Below are positions 24,195 to 33,173 of a DNA stretch of 64,000 bases, piece after piece; position 1 is the first letter of the stretch; each line of letters opens with the position of its first letter. Under the pieces are notes generated by a model. The model worked only from the letters and a program-made list of their open reading frames with translations. It ran no database searches and was not told the DNA's origin. The stretch spans positions 38,700 to 102,699 of the forward strand of contig CAMNSD010000012.1 of the NCBI GenBank assembly GCA_946554445.1, written 5' to 3'. Origin of the DNA: an uncultured Lachnospiraceae bacterium (GTDB taxonomy: Bacteria > Bacillota > Clostridia > Lachnospirales > Lachnospiraceae). A program made the position numbers and the translations under genes.

Positions 24195-24204
24195 AGAGTA
24201 AGGA

Positions 24205-24236
24205 AAAGAGAGGTATGCCGCCTCTCTTTTTTGTTA
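24205..24236 (+). terminator. Rho-independent terminator after the alarmone synthetase gene
   Basis: AAAGAGAGG (24205-24213) pairs with CCTCTCTTT (24221-24229) and runs into TTTTTTGTT. Confidence 0.92.
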
Positions 24237-24507
24237 GTAAGATTCACAAATCTACCCATAAAATGAGGAGTGCCCAGGCACCTAGCGGCACCCGGGCTAT
24301 TATGAAAAAATTTATCCATGTGTGTAATGATAACACTACTTATTGTCTCGTTTGGTATGTTTAAAGTATACTTCCTAAATATGAACAAATTATGAACGAA
24401 GTGTAAAGTTATCGTTAATGTTTACAAATAGATAGAATTAAGGATAAAAAAAATATGCAAAATGCACAAACGGCGAGATGGCGATATCAGGAAAAGTCTT
24501 TTATTTG
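24237..24507. other. Gene-free stretch
   Basis: No coding frame with a ribosome site. It holds a GC-rich GGCACC/GGCACCCGGGC cluster at about 24270-24300 that can fold, then AT-rich sequence up to the promoter at 24508. Confidence 0.5.
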
Positions 24508-24536
24508 TTGTCATCGCGGCGGAAAAATGGTAATAT
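24508..24536 (+). promoter_or_regulatory. Promoter of the coiled-coil/M23 peptidase operon
   Basis: TTGTCA (24508-24513) and TAATAT (24531-24536) are 17 bp apart with TGG directly before the -10 (extended). Confidence 0.7.
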
Positions 24537-24583
24537 GAAAAAATAATTGGGTACAATGTCTAAAGATGAGATGGAGGCATAGG

Positions 24584-25084
24584 ATGGATACTTTTATTGA
24601 TAAACTGGCACAGAAAAGAAACGCACAGGAAATGATCCGTGCTAATTCCGCGGCAGAGGCGGCCCGAATGGAGCAGATGCAGAACCAGATGAAGGCTTAT
24701 GATGAGGTCATGCAGGAAATTCGTAAGGTGAATTTAAAGACAGCCGAGAATGTGACGGAAGTGAAAAAGGTGCTGGAAGAGTGCATGACTAAACTGGAGA
24801 CGATAGAGACAGGCGGCGCGCAGACAGCCGATACGGAACAGACACTTGCGCAGATCAAGACGCTTTTAGAGGAGCGGTTTAAGCAGTCAGAGGATTTTGC
24901 ACACAAGGAGAACGTGAAAGTTTACCGCAATGTGCAGGCTGCCTTTACGGAAGAACTGGGAAAACAGACGAAAGAAGTCAAGGGCAGTAAAGCGCTTTTG
25001 CCGGTCTGTGTCCTGATACTGATCGGGGTGATCGCAGATATCGTGATCAATCTTATCCCCATCATCAATGGATTTGTGAGATGA
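24584..25084 (+). CDS. Coiled-coil protein with C-terminal membrane anchor
   Basis: A 166-residue protein. Residues 1-115 are strongly helical and charged, with heptad-like spacing (MEQMQNQMKAYDEVMQEIRKVN, VTEVKKVLEECMTKLETIE, LAQIKTLLEERFKQ), consistent with a coiled coil. The C-terminal 28 residues (LLPVCVLILIGVIADIVINLIPIINGF) form one membrane helix, so it is tail-anchored with the coil in the cytoplasm. ATG 24584 has GGAGG 6 bp upstream. Its stop overlaps the start of the M23 peptidase gene by ATGA, so the two are translationally coupled; a role in placing or controlling that peptidase is an inference. I do not recognise the family. Confidence 0.75.
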   Translation: MDTFIDKLAQKRNAQEMIRANSAAEAARMEQMQNQMKAYDEVMQEIRKVNLKTAENVTEVKKVLEECMTKLETIETGGAQTADTEQTLAQIKTLLEERFKQSEDFAHKENVKVYRNVQAAFTEELGKQTKEVKGSKALLPVCVLILIGVIADIVINLIPIINGFVR

Positions 25085-26661
25085 AAATAATCAGCAGACA
25101 TTATAAAAAAATGAAAATTGCATATATTAAGGTTGCGATGCTTGCGATCATCGCAGCCGCCTTTTGTCTGCCTAATATACAGCTTCTGGAGAGTACCGGA
25201 GACAATATCTTTACGGTGTATTTAAACGGTATGGTGGTGGGTGTGATGGGCGACATCGAAGAGGCTGACAACTGCTTGATCGCGGCCAGAAAAAGGCTGG
25301 CGGGCAGCAGTGACGAGATGGTGCTTGCGGAGAGTGAACTGACCTATGAGGGAGAGGAAGTACTCTGGGGTACAGTAGATGACGATAGTGTCATAATTTC
25401 CAACATGGTCACTGCGTTGCGGGGAAGCGTTAAAGAAACGCTGAATCGCTCTTATACGGTAAAGATTAATGAGTATACGGTTAATCTGGCAAGCACACAG
25501 GAAGTCCTAGCGCTTTTACAGGCTTCTATCCAAAAATATGACAGCGAAAACTCGTACTATGTGGATCTGGTGCTGGATTCTGAGAGAGAATTGAATGTAC
25601 TCACCACACAGATTTATTCTTCCGAGGAACACAAGGAGGAAGAAGAGGCTGAGGAAGTTATGACCAGCGCGGGTATCAATGCGGTCATAGACGAAATGTT
25701 TGAGGATATTGAACCGGCGGCGGAGAAGGACTTTTCCGATTACGAACTGGGGCTTTTGACATTGGAATTTGGAGATACGGTGGAAGTGGTGGAATCCTAT
25801 CTGCAGGATTATGAGTTGACGCCTCTTTCTAAGGCCATCGAAGAGGTTACCAAGGATCAGGAGAAGGAACAGATTTATGAGGTGGTATCGGGTGATACCT
25901 TGTCTCAGATTGCGGAGAAAAATGAGATTCCGCTGGCTGATCTGGTTGCCATGAACGAGACACTGGAGAATGAAAATTCCATGATCCGTGTGGGGGATGA
26001 ATTGATCGTGACTGTGCCGGAACCGGAACTTTCCGTGGAACGCACGGAGCAGATGTATTATGAAGAGGACTATGAGGCGGAGATTATCTATGTAGACAAC
26101 GACGACTGGTATACCAACCAGACGCAGACGCTGCAGGAGCCCTCAGCGGGACACCGCAGAGTGGTTGCGGATGTGTCTTACCGCAATAAGGAGGAAGTTG
26201 GCAGGGAAATTTTGAAAGAAGAGATCACCTATGAAGCTGTGCCGAAGATTGTGGAGCGCGGTACGAAGATTCCGCCCACCTATATCAAACCGATTTCCGG
26301 CGGCAGACAGTCTTCCGGCTTTGGCAGGCGCAGAGCGCCCACCAGAGGGGCGAGCTCCTATCATAAGGGCATAGACTGGGCGACACCGGTGGGTACGGCC
26401 GTGATGGCTTCCTGTACGGGTACGGTGGCGAAAGCCGGATGGGGCAGCGGTTACGGTTATGTGGTCTATATCAACCATGCGGACGGCAGACAGACCAGAT
26501 ACGGTCATCTGAGCAAAGTTTTGGTGTCACAGGGGCAGACGGTAACCCAGGGCCAAAAGATTGCCTTGAGCGGCAATACGGGCGTGAGTACGGGGCCGCA
26601 TTTACACTTTGAGATCCTGATAGGCGGCAGCCAGGTGAACCCTCTGCAGTACCTGAATTAA
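25081..26661 (+). CDS. LysM-G5-M23 cell-wall metallopeptidase
   Basis: A 526-residue exported peptidase. Residues 12-30 are a membrane anchor or signal, 31-260 an extracytoplasmic region of unknown fold rich in Glu, 264-311 a LysM peptidoglycan-binding domain (YEVVSGDTLSQIAEKNEIPLADLVAMN), about 315-397 a G5 domain, and about 405-523 an M23/LytM endopeptidase domain. The zinc site is complete: H428 and D432 (HKGID), H476 (YGHL) and H509 (HLHF), so it should cut peptide cross-bridges of peptidoglycan. It overlaps the coiled-coil membrane protein start-to-stop. murA follows after a hairpin, placing wall remodelling and wall precursor synthesis together. Confidence 0.93.
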   Translation: MKIISRHYKKMKIAYIKVAMLAIIAAAFCLPNIQLLESTGDNIFTVYLNGMVVGVMGDIEEADNCLIAARKRLAGSSDEMVLAESELTYEGEEVLWGTVDDDSVIISNMVTALRGSVKETLNRSYTVKINEYTVNLASTQEVLALLQASIQKYDSENSYYVDLVLDSERELNVLTTQIYSSEEHKEEEEAEEVMTSAGINAVIDEMFEDIEPAAEKDFSDYELGLLTLEFGDTVEVVESYLQDYELTPLSKAIEEVTKDQEKEQIYEVVSGDTLSQIAEKNEIPLADLVAMNETLENENSMIRVGDELIVTVPEPELSVERTEQMYYEEDYEAEIIYVDNDDWYTNQTQTLQEPSAGHRRVVADVSYRNKEEVGREILKEEITYEAVPKIVERGTKIPPTYIKPISGGRQSSGFGRRRAPTRGASSYHKGIDWATPVGTAVMASCTGTVAKAGWGSGYGYVVYINHADGRQTRYGHLSKVLVSQGQTVTQGQKIALSGNTGVSTGPHLHFEILIGGSQVNPLQYLN

Positions 26662-26663
26662 TC

Positions 26664-26683
26664 TGCCCATTTACAAATGGGCA
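26664..26683 (+). terminator. Perfect hairpin after the M23 peptidase gene
   Basis: TGCCCATTT-ac-AAATGGGCA. The following sequence (AATTATGG) lacks a T run, so termination may be partial. Confidence 0.5.
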
Positions 26684-26745
26684 AATTATGGTATACTGTT
26701 AGTTATATGTTTGGCATTTTTGTGTGAGAAAGGCAGTAAACATAA

Positions 26746-28038
26746 ATGGAACAATATGCGATTAAAGGTGGAAATCCGTTAGTCGGTGAGGTGGAAATCG
26801 GCGGTGCGAAGAACGCGGCGCTGGCGATTTTGGCGGCTGCCATTATGACGGATGAGACCGTAGTGATAGAAAATGTGCCTGATGTCAGGGATACCAACGT
26901 GATGATGCAGGCGATGGAGAGTATAGGCGTTATCATTAACCGCATTGACAGACATACTGTGAAAGTCAATGCCTCACAGGTTCACGATCTGGTGATCGAG
27001 GACGATTATATCAAAAAGATCAGGGCTTCTTACTATCTGCTGGGAGCGCTGCTCGGCAAATACAGTAAGGCGGAAGTAGCGCTTCCGGGCGGATGCAATA
27101 TCGGCCTTCGTCCAATTGACCAGCATATCAAGGGATTTCGTGCGCTGGGCGCTAATGTCAGGATCGAACATGGACTGATCATTACGGAGACCAATAAACT
27201 CAAAGGGAATCATATCTATATGGACGTGGTGACAGTAGGCGCTACCATGAATGTGATGATGGCGGCTGTCATGGCGGAAGGACAGACTGTGATTGAAAAT
27301 GCGGCCAAGGAACCTCATGTGGTGGATCTGGCGAACTTTTTGAATAGTATGGGCGCCAATATCAAGGGCGCTGGTACGGATGTGATCCGTATCAGGGGCG
27401 TGGCCAAGCTGCATGGCACGGAATATGGTATCATTCCCGATCAGATTGAGGCGGGTACGTTTATGTTCGCGGCGGCGGTGACCAAGGGCGATGTGACGGT
27501 AAAGAATGTGATTCCCAAGCACCTGGAATCTATCAGTGCCAAGCTTCTGGAGATTGGTTGTGAGATTGAGGAGTCAGATGATGCGGTGCGCGTGGTGGCA
27601 TCCAAACCGCTGGGACACACTCATGTCAAGACACTGCCTTATCCCGGTTTTCCCACGGATATGCAGCCGCAGATTACCGTGGCGTTAGGTCTTTCTGCAG
27701 GGACAAGCATTGTGACGGAGAGTATCTTTGAGAACCGTTTTAAATATGTGGACGAGCTCACCTGTATGGGCGCTAATATCAAGGTGGAGAGCAATACAGC
27801 GATCATTGACGGCGTACCTAAGTATACAGGCGCAAATATCACGGCGCCTGACCTGCGGGCCGGCGCGGCGCTGGTGATTGCCGGTCTTGCGGCGGACGGG
27901 ATTACTACGGTAGATGATATCAAATATATTCAGCGTGGTTATGAGGATTTCCATTTAAAATTACAGAGTCTGGGTGCTCAGATCGACCTGGTGACCACGG
28001 AACGGGATTTACAGAAGTTTAAGTTGAAAGTTGGATGA
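26746..28038 (+). CDS. murA: UDP-N-acetylglucosamine 1-carboxyvinyltransferase
   Basis: A 430-residue EPSP-synthase fold enzyme that adds enolpyruvate from PEP to UDP-GlcNAc, the first committed step of peptidoglycan synthesis in the cytoplasm. The substrate-binding Lys22-Asn23 pair (GGAKNAAL), the catalytic Cys117 in LPGGCNIGLRPIDQH, and DQIEAGTFM and the LTCMGANIKVE segments are present. Cys at this position predicts fosfomycin sensitivity. It follows the M23 peptidase operon; a TATACT box at 26692-26697 may give it its own promoter. Low-GC Firmicutes often have two MurA copies; whether this one is MurA1 or MurA2 cannot be told here. Confidence 0.96.
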   Translation: MEQYAIKGGNPLVGEVEIGGAKNAALAILAAAIMTDETVVIENVPDVRDTNVMMQAMESIGVIINRIDRHTVKVNASQVHDLVIEDDYIKKIRASYYLLGALLGKYSKAEVALPGGCNIGLRPIDQHIKGFRALGANVRIEHGLIITETNKLKGNHIYMDVVTVGATMNVMMAAVMAEGQTVIENAAKEPHVVDLANFLNSMGANIKGAGTDVIRIRGVAKLHGTEYGIIPDQIEAGTFMFAAAVTKGDVTVKNVIPKHLESISAKLLEIGCEIEESDDAVRVVASKPLGHTHVKTLPYPGFPTDMQPQITVALGLSAGTSIVTESIFENRFKYVDELTCMGANIKVESNTAIIDGVPKYTGANITAPDLRAGAALVIAGLAADGITTVDDIKYIQRGYEDFHLKLQSLGAQIDLVTTERDLQKFKLKVG

Positions 28039-28069
28039 TTGGCAGGACAGGAACTGTGCGAATTTTATA

Positions 28070-28098
28070 TTGACAGAATCCCTGTCAGGGTGTATTGT
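28070..28098 (+). promoter_or_regulatory. Promoter of the metK SAM-riboswitch transcript
   Basis: TTGACA (28070-28075) and TATTGT (28093-28098) with 17-bp spacing, placing transcription start about 35 bases before the aptamer. Confidence 0.75.
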
Positions 28099-28139
28099 AG
28101 GTACAGATATAGATATGAAAATTCCATATTGTAAGTTTT

Positions 28140-28250
28140 CTCTTATTCAGAGTGGTGGAGATACATAGGATCTATGAAGCCACGGCAACCCCCTAGAGGA
28201 AGGTGCCAACCTGAGCGAAATGCTGTCACAGACAGATCGAACAATAAGAG
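28140..28250 (+). promoter_or_regulatory. SAM-I (S-box) riboswitch controlling metK
   Basis: P1 forms from CTCTTATT (28140-28147) and AATAAGAG (28243-28250). The core has the S-box signatures CAGAGTGGTGGAGA, GATCTATGAAGCCACGGCAACC, AGGTGCCAACC and the closing helix GA...GAT. When SAM is bound the downstream terminator at 28272-28308 should form and switch off metK. Confidence 0.97.
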
Positions 28251-28271
28251 GATTTGATTATCGACTGTCGA

Positions 28272-28308
28272 GTCCGCTTATTTCGTGAGAAATCAGCGGA
28301 TTTTTTTG
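28272..28308 (+). terminator. Riboswitch-linked terminator
   Basis: GTCCGCTTATTTC-gtga-GAAATCAGCGGAT followed by seven T. It is the expression platform of the SAM-I riboswitch. Confidence 0.95.
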
Positions 28309-28330
28309 TTACCGGGAAGTTTCTCGATAA

Positions 28331-28352
28331 CATACGAGGCTGCGAAGCAAAT
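28331..28352 (+). repeat. Partial GCGAAGC repeat, copy E
   Basis: TACGAGGCTGCGAAGCAAATAC, only the first hairpin arm of the family, between the riboswitch terminator and metK. Confidence 0.5.
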
Positions 28353-28375
28353 ACAATTTTATAAGGAGAGGAAAA

Positions 28376-29557
28376 ATGGAAAAAAGATTATTTACATCAG
28401 AGTCAGTAACAGAAGGACATCCCGACAAAGTCTGCGATGCCATCTCAGACGCCATCCTTGACGCCTGCATGGAGAAAGATCCTATGAGCCGTGTGGCATG
28501 TGAGACTGCAGTTTGTACAGGATTCGTGCTGGTGACCGGTGAGATCACCACCAATGCATATGTGGATATGCAGAAGATTGTGCGTGATACCGTGAAAGAA
28601 ATTGGATATACCAAATCCGAGTACGGCTTTGACGGCAACACCTGCGCCGTGTTTGTAGCCATTGACGAGCAGTCCGCAGATATCGCCATGGGCGTGGATA
28701 AGGCCCTGGAGGCAAAGAAGGGTGAGCAGAACGATGACCTGGATACAGGTGCCGGAGATCAGGGTATGATGTTCGGTTATGCGACCAACGAGACAGAAGA
28801 GTACATGCCTTATCCGATTGACCTGGCACACAAGCTGGCATTACAGCTGACCAAGGTGCGTAAGGACGGCACATTGAAATATTTAAGACCTGATGGCAAG
28901 AGCCAGGTATCCGTAGAATATGACGAAGCTGGCAAGCCGGTTCGTCTTGAGGCAGTGGTATTATCCACCCAGCATGATGATGATGTGACACAGGAACAGA
29001 TTCATGAAGATATCAAGAAATATGTGTTCGATCCTGTTCTGCCGAAAGAACTGGTGGATGATCAGACCAAGTTCTTCATTAATCCCACAGGCCGTTTCGT
29101 GATCGGCGGACCTCACGGCGATGCAGGTCTCACAGGCCGTAAGATTATCGTGGATACATACGGCGGCTATGCACGTCACGGCGGCGGCGCTTTTTCCGGT
29201 AAGGACTGCACCAAGGTTGACCGTTCTGCAGCTTACGCAGCGCGTTATGTAGCGAAGAACATTGTGGCGGCAGGCATTGCCGACAAGTGTGAGATTCAGT
29301 TATCCTACGCGATCGGCGTGGCACAGCCCACTTCCATCATGGTAGATACTTTCGGCACCGGTAAGATCGCAGACGATAAGTTGGTGGAGATTGTGCGTGA
29401 GAACTTTGATTTAAGGCCGGCAGGTATCATCAAGATGCTCGACCTGCGCCGTCCAATCTACAAGCAGACAGCTGCTTACGGACATTTTGGCCGTAACGAC
29501 CTGGATCTGCCTTGGGAGAAATTGGACAAGGTTGACGCTTTGAAGAAGTATTTATAA
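28376..29557 (+). CDS. metK: S-adenosylmethionine synthetase
   Basis: A 393-residue cytoplasmic enzyme making SAM from methionine and ATP. It has the N-terminal [24 protein letters not shown] motif with the ATP-binding His, the [12 protein letters not shown] loop, the [23 protein letters not shown]-loop-like region and [23 protein letters not shown], all with standard spacing and full length. TAAGGAG precedes ATG 28376. Expression is set by the upstream SAM-I riboswitch, so product feedback is direct. It is monocistronic, with a strong hairpin after it. Confidence 0.98.
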   Translation: MEKRLFTSESVTEGHPDKVCDAISDAILDACMEKDPMSRVACETAVCTGFVLVTGEITTNAYVDMQKIVRDTVKEIGYTKSEYGFDGNTCAVFVAIDEQSADIAMGVDKALEAKKGEQNDDLDTGAGDQGMMFGYATNETEEYMPYPIDLAHKLALQLTKVRKDGTLKYLRPDGKSQVSVEYDEAGKPVRLEAVVLSTQHDDDVTQEQIHEDIKKYVFDPVLPKELVDDQTKFFINPTGRFVIGGPHGDAGLTGRKIIVDTYGGYARHGGGAFSGKDCTKVDRSAAYAARYVAKNIVAAGIADKCEIQLSYAIGVAQPTSIMVDTFGTGKIADDKLVEIVRENFDLRPAGIIKMLDLRRPIYKQTAAYGHFGRNDLDLPWEKLDKVDALKKYL

Positions 29558-29581
29558 AAAGTATTAATAAGCTAATAAGGA

Positions 29582-29614
29582 AGAGTCCCTGTATCCATGC
29601 GGTACAGGGACTCT
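29582..29614 (+). terminator. Hairpin after metK
   Basis: AGAGTCCCTGTA (29582-29593) and TACAGGGACTCT (29603-29614) pair perfectly over 12 bp; no T run follows. Confidence 0.7.
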
Positions 29615-29710
29615 ATGTGACTATGCGGATTCGATTAAACGCATCGGGACAAGAGTTTTCCGGGGCAGAATTATGGACGACTGTGAAAGACTTGGTAAAA
29701 GGGAGAACTT

Positions 29711-30418
29711 GTGATTATCATGGAAAAATACAAAATATTGCTTGTAGAAGATGATACGGAAATCAGTGAAATGTTAAAAAACTATCTCGCTACGGAAAAT
29801 TATGAGGTTGTCTGCGCTTTTGATGGACAGGAAGCCTGTGAAAAGTTTGACGAAGAAGACTTTAATCTCGTCTTGCTTGATCTGATGATACCGAAAATAA
29901 GCGGTATGGGGGTGATGGAGCATATTCGTCAGAAGAGTTACCTTCCTATCATTATTCTTTCCGCCAAAGACACGGAGAGCGATAAGACTTTGGGTTTGGG
30001 GCTGGGCGCGGATGATTATATCACGAAGCCTTTTTCGGTGGTGGAAGTCCTGGCACGGATCAAGGCGGCCCTGCGCAGGACGATGCACTATGACAGTGCG
30101 CCGGTCAAAGAACCTGCCATACTGCAGGCTGGGGAACTGACTATGAATCTGACGGATTATACGGTTACGAAGCGGGGAGAGGCAGTAGAACTGACGGCCA
30201 AGGAATTTGAAATCCTAAAGATTTTGATGCAGAATCCGAAAAAAGTCTACACCAAGGAGCAATTGTACTCCCTTGTATGGAATGATGCCTATTTAGGAGA
30301 CGAAAATGCCGTCAACGTGCATATCAGCAGACTGAGAAATAAAATTGAGGATGATTCCCGCAAACCCGTGTATATCCTTACGGTCTGGGGGATTGGCTAT
30401 AAGCTTGGCAATGTATAA
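29711..30418 (+). CDS. OmpR/PhoB-type response regulator
   Basis: A 235-residue regulator. The receiver domain has the acidic pair in VEDD (14-15), phospho-acceptor Asp57 in LVLLDLMIP, and Lys106 in YITKPF. The C-terminal winged helix (about 130-235) has LTAKEFEILKILMQNPKKVYTKEQLYSLVW and the AVNVHISRLRNKIEDD recognition region ending IGYKLGN. The start could be GTG 29711, with GGGAG 5 bp upstream, or ATG 29720. It is followed by its kinase and a BcrA-type ABC exporter, an arrangement typical of peptide-antibiotic resistance modules, so it probably activates that exporter; this is inference from layout. Confidence 0.93.
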   Translation: MIIMEKYKILLVEDDTEISEMLKNYLATENYEVVCAFDGQEACEKFDEEDFNLVLLDLMIPKISGMGVMEHIRQKSYLPIIILSAKDTESDKTLGLGLGADDYITKPFSVVEVLARIKAALRRTMHYDSAPVKEPAILQAGELTMNLTDYTVTKRGEAVELTAKEFEILKILMQNPKKVYTKEQLYSLVWNDAYLGDENAVNVHISRLRNKIEDDSRKPVYILTVWGIGYKLGNV

Positions 30419-30464
30419 AGGTGCTGTTATTTGTACCATTAATTGAGTGACAGAGGAGTTTTAT

Positions 30465-31403
30465 ATGAATGACGAGATGGTGATATTTGTCTTGTGTCTA
30501 TGTGTGTTGTTTCTGTTGGGGATCGTTCTTTACCAGCGGATTGTCTTTCTTAGCGGCACCCAGAAAAAACTGCGGGCCATGCATGGAAAATTAAAAGAGA
30601 TTTTGGATACGGACAGCGATGAACGCCTAATGGTCTTTACAGGGAATAAGGAGCTGATGGAACTGACGGCACAAATTAATGGGCTGTTGGAAAAGCAGTG
30701 GCGGACAAAGGCGGACTACCGTCGCTATGAGTTGGCTTCCAGAAGAATGTTGTCTAATATTTCCCACGATATGAAAACGCCTATGACCGTAATATTAGGT
30801 TATCTGGAGATTATGCAGATGGACGGAGCGGCATCGTCAGAGATGCTATCAAAGACACAGCAGAAAGCCCAGAGCCTGATGGCATTGATTGAGGAGTTTT
30901 TTACACTGGCGAAGCTGGAGGCGGGAGATACGGAGCTGGAACTTACCCGGTTGGATATCTGCGAGGTCTGTCGGGAAAATATCTTGGATTTTTACGAACT
31001 GTTATCAGAAGCGGCGTTTCAGGTAGAAGTGGATGTGCCGGAGACTGCCGTTTATGTGCAGGGAAACAGGGACGCCCTGCAGCGGATTATAACGAATCTG
31101 ATTTCTAATGTGCTCCGTTATGGCGCTGATGGAAAATATCTGGGTATTTTTCTCCGGACGGATGCTGAGATGGTCTATATTGATGTGGTAGATAAAGGAC
31201 AGGGTATTGACAAGGCATTTGCCCAGAGTGTGTTTGACAGGCTCTTTACCTTGGAAGATTCCAGAAGCCGCAGGGTGCAGGGCAATGGCTTAGGCTTGAC
31301 GATAGCCAGGAATCTGGCTTGGCAGATGGGTGGGGAAATCCTTTTGGACAGTACGCCTCATGTGCGCACCGTTTTTACGGTAAAGCTGAAAAGAGCAATT
31401 TGA
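30465..31403 (+). CDS. Sensor histidine kinase of the BcrA-linked two-component system
   Basis: A 312-residue kinase with a single N-terminal membrane helix (about 5-27) and no large extracellular domain, like the intramembrane-sensing kinases linked with ABC exporters. The phospho-acceptor is His101 in SNISHDMKTPMTVILGYLEIM, followed by the ATPase domain with N box NLISNVLRYG, DKGQGID and GNGLGLTIARNLAWQMGG. ATG 30465 has GAGGAG upstream; a GTG at 30447 is less likely. It sits between the regulator and the ABC genes. The lack of a sensor domain suggests it reads the state of the exporter or membrane and not a free ligand. Confidence 0.92.
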   Translation: MNDEMVIFVLCLCVLFLLGIVLYQRIVFLSGTQKKLRAMHGKLKEILDTDSDERLMVFTGNKELMELTAQINGLLEKQWRTKADYRRYELASRRMLSNISHDMKTPMTVILGYLEIMQMDGAASSEMLSKTQQKAQSLMALIEEFFTLAKLEAGDTELELTRLDICEVCRENILDFYELLSEAAFQVEVDVPETAVYVQGNRDALQRIITNLISNVLRYGADGKYLGIFLRTDAEMVYIDVVDKGQGIDKAFAQSVFDRLFTLEDSRSRRVQGNGLGLTIARNLAWQMGGEILLDSTPHVRTVFTVKLKRAI

Positions 31404-31514
31404 AAGAAATTTGTAAGAATTAGGCAAGAGTTTTGAAAAACCAGACCATTACAATGGTTTTAAAGGAAACAACATAACAAATGTTGTTTGCGGCAGAAGA
31501 AGGGAGGCAGTAAC

Positions 31515-32432
31515 ATGTCATACATTTTACAGACCAGCCGCCTGACCAAGACCATTGGCGGAAAAGACCTGGTAAAAGACGTGGATATCCACATCCAAAA
31601 GGGGGAGATATACGGATTCCTCGGCCCCAACGGGGCCGGCAAGACAACGGTCATGAAAATGATCACAAATCTCTGGAAGCCTACAGAGGGCGAGATTGAA
31701 ATTTTCGGAAAGAAACTCACACCGCAGTCCTATGAAGTGCTGAGGCGCATGGGGAGCATCATTGAATTTCCCGCATTTTATGAGCATATGTCCGGGTATG
31801 AGAATTTAAGGCTTCATACGGAGTACATGGGTTATTACCATCATGGAAGTATTGAGAAGGCGCTTGAGATGCTGGGGTTAGCGAATGATGCGGCTAAGCC
31901 TGTAAAACAGTATTCGCTGGGGATGAAAGAACGCCTTGGCATCGCCAGGGCCAGCCTTTGCAGACCAGAGCTTCTGATTCTCGATGAACCCACCAACGGA
32001 CTGGATCCAGCGGGGATGAAACAGATTCGTAACCTGTTAAAAATGCTGTGCACAGAGTATGGGACAACGATTATGGTATCTTCCCACATCCTCTCGGAGA
32101 TAGAGAACATTGCGGATACCGTGGGCGTGATCCATCATGGCAGGATGCGTAAAGAGATTGGTATGAAAGAGATTGCGCAGATGAGCATGTCTTATATCGA
32201 ACTGTCTGTGACACAGCTGGAAAAGGCGGCTTATGTGATGTCTGAGAAACTGAACCTTGCGAATTTCAAGGTGATGGATGACGGGCGGATTCGTGTGTAC
32301 GACAGTCGTGTTTCCGCGCAGGATATTTCAAAGCAACTGGCCCTTGCCGATGTTCCGGTGCTGACAATCGGCAGACAGGCGGAGACACTGGAGGATTATT
32401 TCATGAAATTGACTGCGGAGGTGGATGAATGA
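31515..32432 (+). CDS. BcrA-type ABC transporter ATP-binding protein
   Basis: A 305-residue ATPase with Walker A GPNGAGKTT, the CcmA/BcrA-type signature YSLGMKERLGIARAS, Walker B LLILDEPTNGLDPAGM and the H-loop SSHILSEIE. The extra C-terminal 90 residues (ELSVTQLEKAAYVMSEK...) are usual for lantibiotic/bacitracin self-protection subunits (BcrA, LanF). GGGAGG is 8 bp before ATG 31515. It is preceded by a 111-bp gap containing the small inverted repeat AACAACAT-aacaa-ATGTTGTT (31469-31489), a possible regulator site. Its last bases overlap the permease start (ATGA). Confidence 0.92.
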   Translation: MSYILQTSRLTKTIGGKDLVKDVDIHIQKGEIYGFLGPNGAGKTTVMKMITNLWKPTEGEIEIFGKKLTPQSYEVLRRMGSIIEFPAFYEHMSGYENLRLHTEYMGYYHHGSIEKALEMLGLANDAAKPVKQYSLGMKERLGIARASLCRPELLILDEPTNGLDPAGMKQIRNLLKMLCTEYGTTIMVSSHILSEIENIADTVGVIHHGRMRKEIGMKEIAQMSMSYIELSVTQLEKAAYVMSEKLNLANFKVMDDGRIRVYDSRVSAQDISKQLALADVPVLTIGRQAETLEDYFMKLTAEVDE

Positions 32433-33139
32433 TGTTGAAACTGATTATATTGGAATGGAAAAAGAATCATATTGGTAAATATGTGATAAAGACTATCGTA
32501 CTGGCGGCGATTATTACCCTGTTTATCTATGCATTTGCTTATATGGGGATTGCCAATGATCCAGATACGGGTGTGCCGGATGTGGCGTCTGGAAATGAGA
32601 TGATATCCAGCGCGATTGAGATGGTTACGGGTATGTCCTTTTTGATAATGGGCGGGGTGATGCTGTCCTCTTTTATCATCAGCGCCTACAAAAATGGAAC
32701 CATGAGCCTGATGTTTTCCTATCCGATCAAACGGCAGAAAATATTGGCTTCCCAGATGCTTGCGGTATGGATCTTTGATTTTGCAGCGCTGATGCTTACC
32801 AAGTTGTTTGTCTATAGCTGTATTCTGGCATGCTCCCGTTTCATGACATCGTCTTTTCCAATAGACTTTGATATGGCGGCTCCGGGATTTTATATTCAAA
32901 TGCTCATCCGATCCGCCGTTACGGTCACGGAGGCTTTTATTGCCCTGTATATCGGTCTGGCGATGAAGTCTTCCAAGGCGGCGATTGTGACTTCTTTTCT
33001 GTTGGTGTTCCTGACACAGGGGAACGTTGGGACTTTTACGCTTAAGGACAATGCCGCTTTTTTGAGCGTGCTGACGATTATTTCTGTGGCTTTTGCGTTT
33101 CTGTCCGTCTATAAAGCGGAGATAAAGGATTTGCGGTGA
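32429..33139 (+). CDS. ABC-2-type permease of the BcrA-like exporter
   Basis: A 236-residue membrane protein with about six hydrophobic segments. It starts on the membrane with KLIILEWKKNHIGKYVIKTI, as in LanE/LanG and BcrB-type subunits, and contains the conserved cytoplasmic loop SAYKNGTMSLMFSYPIKRQKILASQML, which contacts the ATPase. It overlaps the ATPase gene by 4 bp. Only one permease gene is present; LanFEG modules have two, so this is closer to a BcrAB layout and probably works as a homodimer. The exported compound, likely a peptide antibiotic, is not determined. Confidence 0.88.
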   Translation: MMLKLIILEWKKNHIGKYVIKTIVLAAIITLFIYAFAYMGIANDPDTGVPDVASGNEMISSAIEMVTGMSFLIMGGVMLSSFIISAYKNGTMSLMFSYPIKRQKILASQMLAVWIFDFAALMLTKLFVYSCILACSRFMTSSFPIDFDMAAPGFYIQMLIRSAVTVTEAFIALYIGLAMKSSKAAIVTSFLLVFLTQGNVGTFTLKDNAAFLSVLTIISVAFAFLSVYKAEIKDLR

Positions 33140-33173
33140 ATTAAGAGAAGTTAAACAGGCTGTACGCAGGAGA

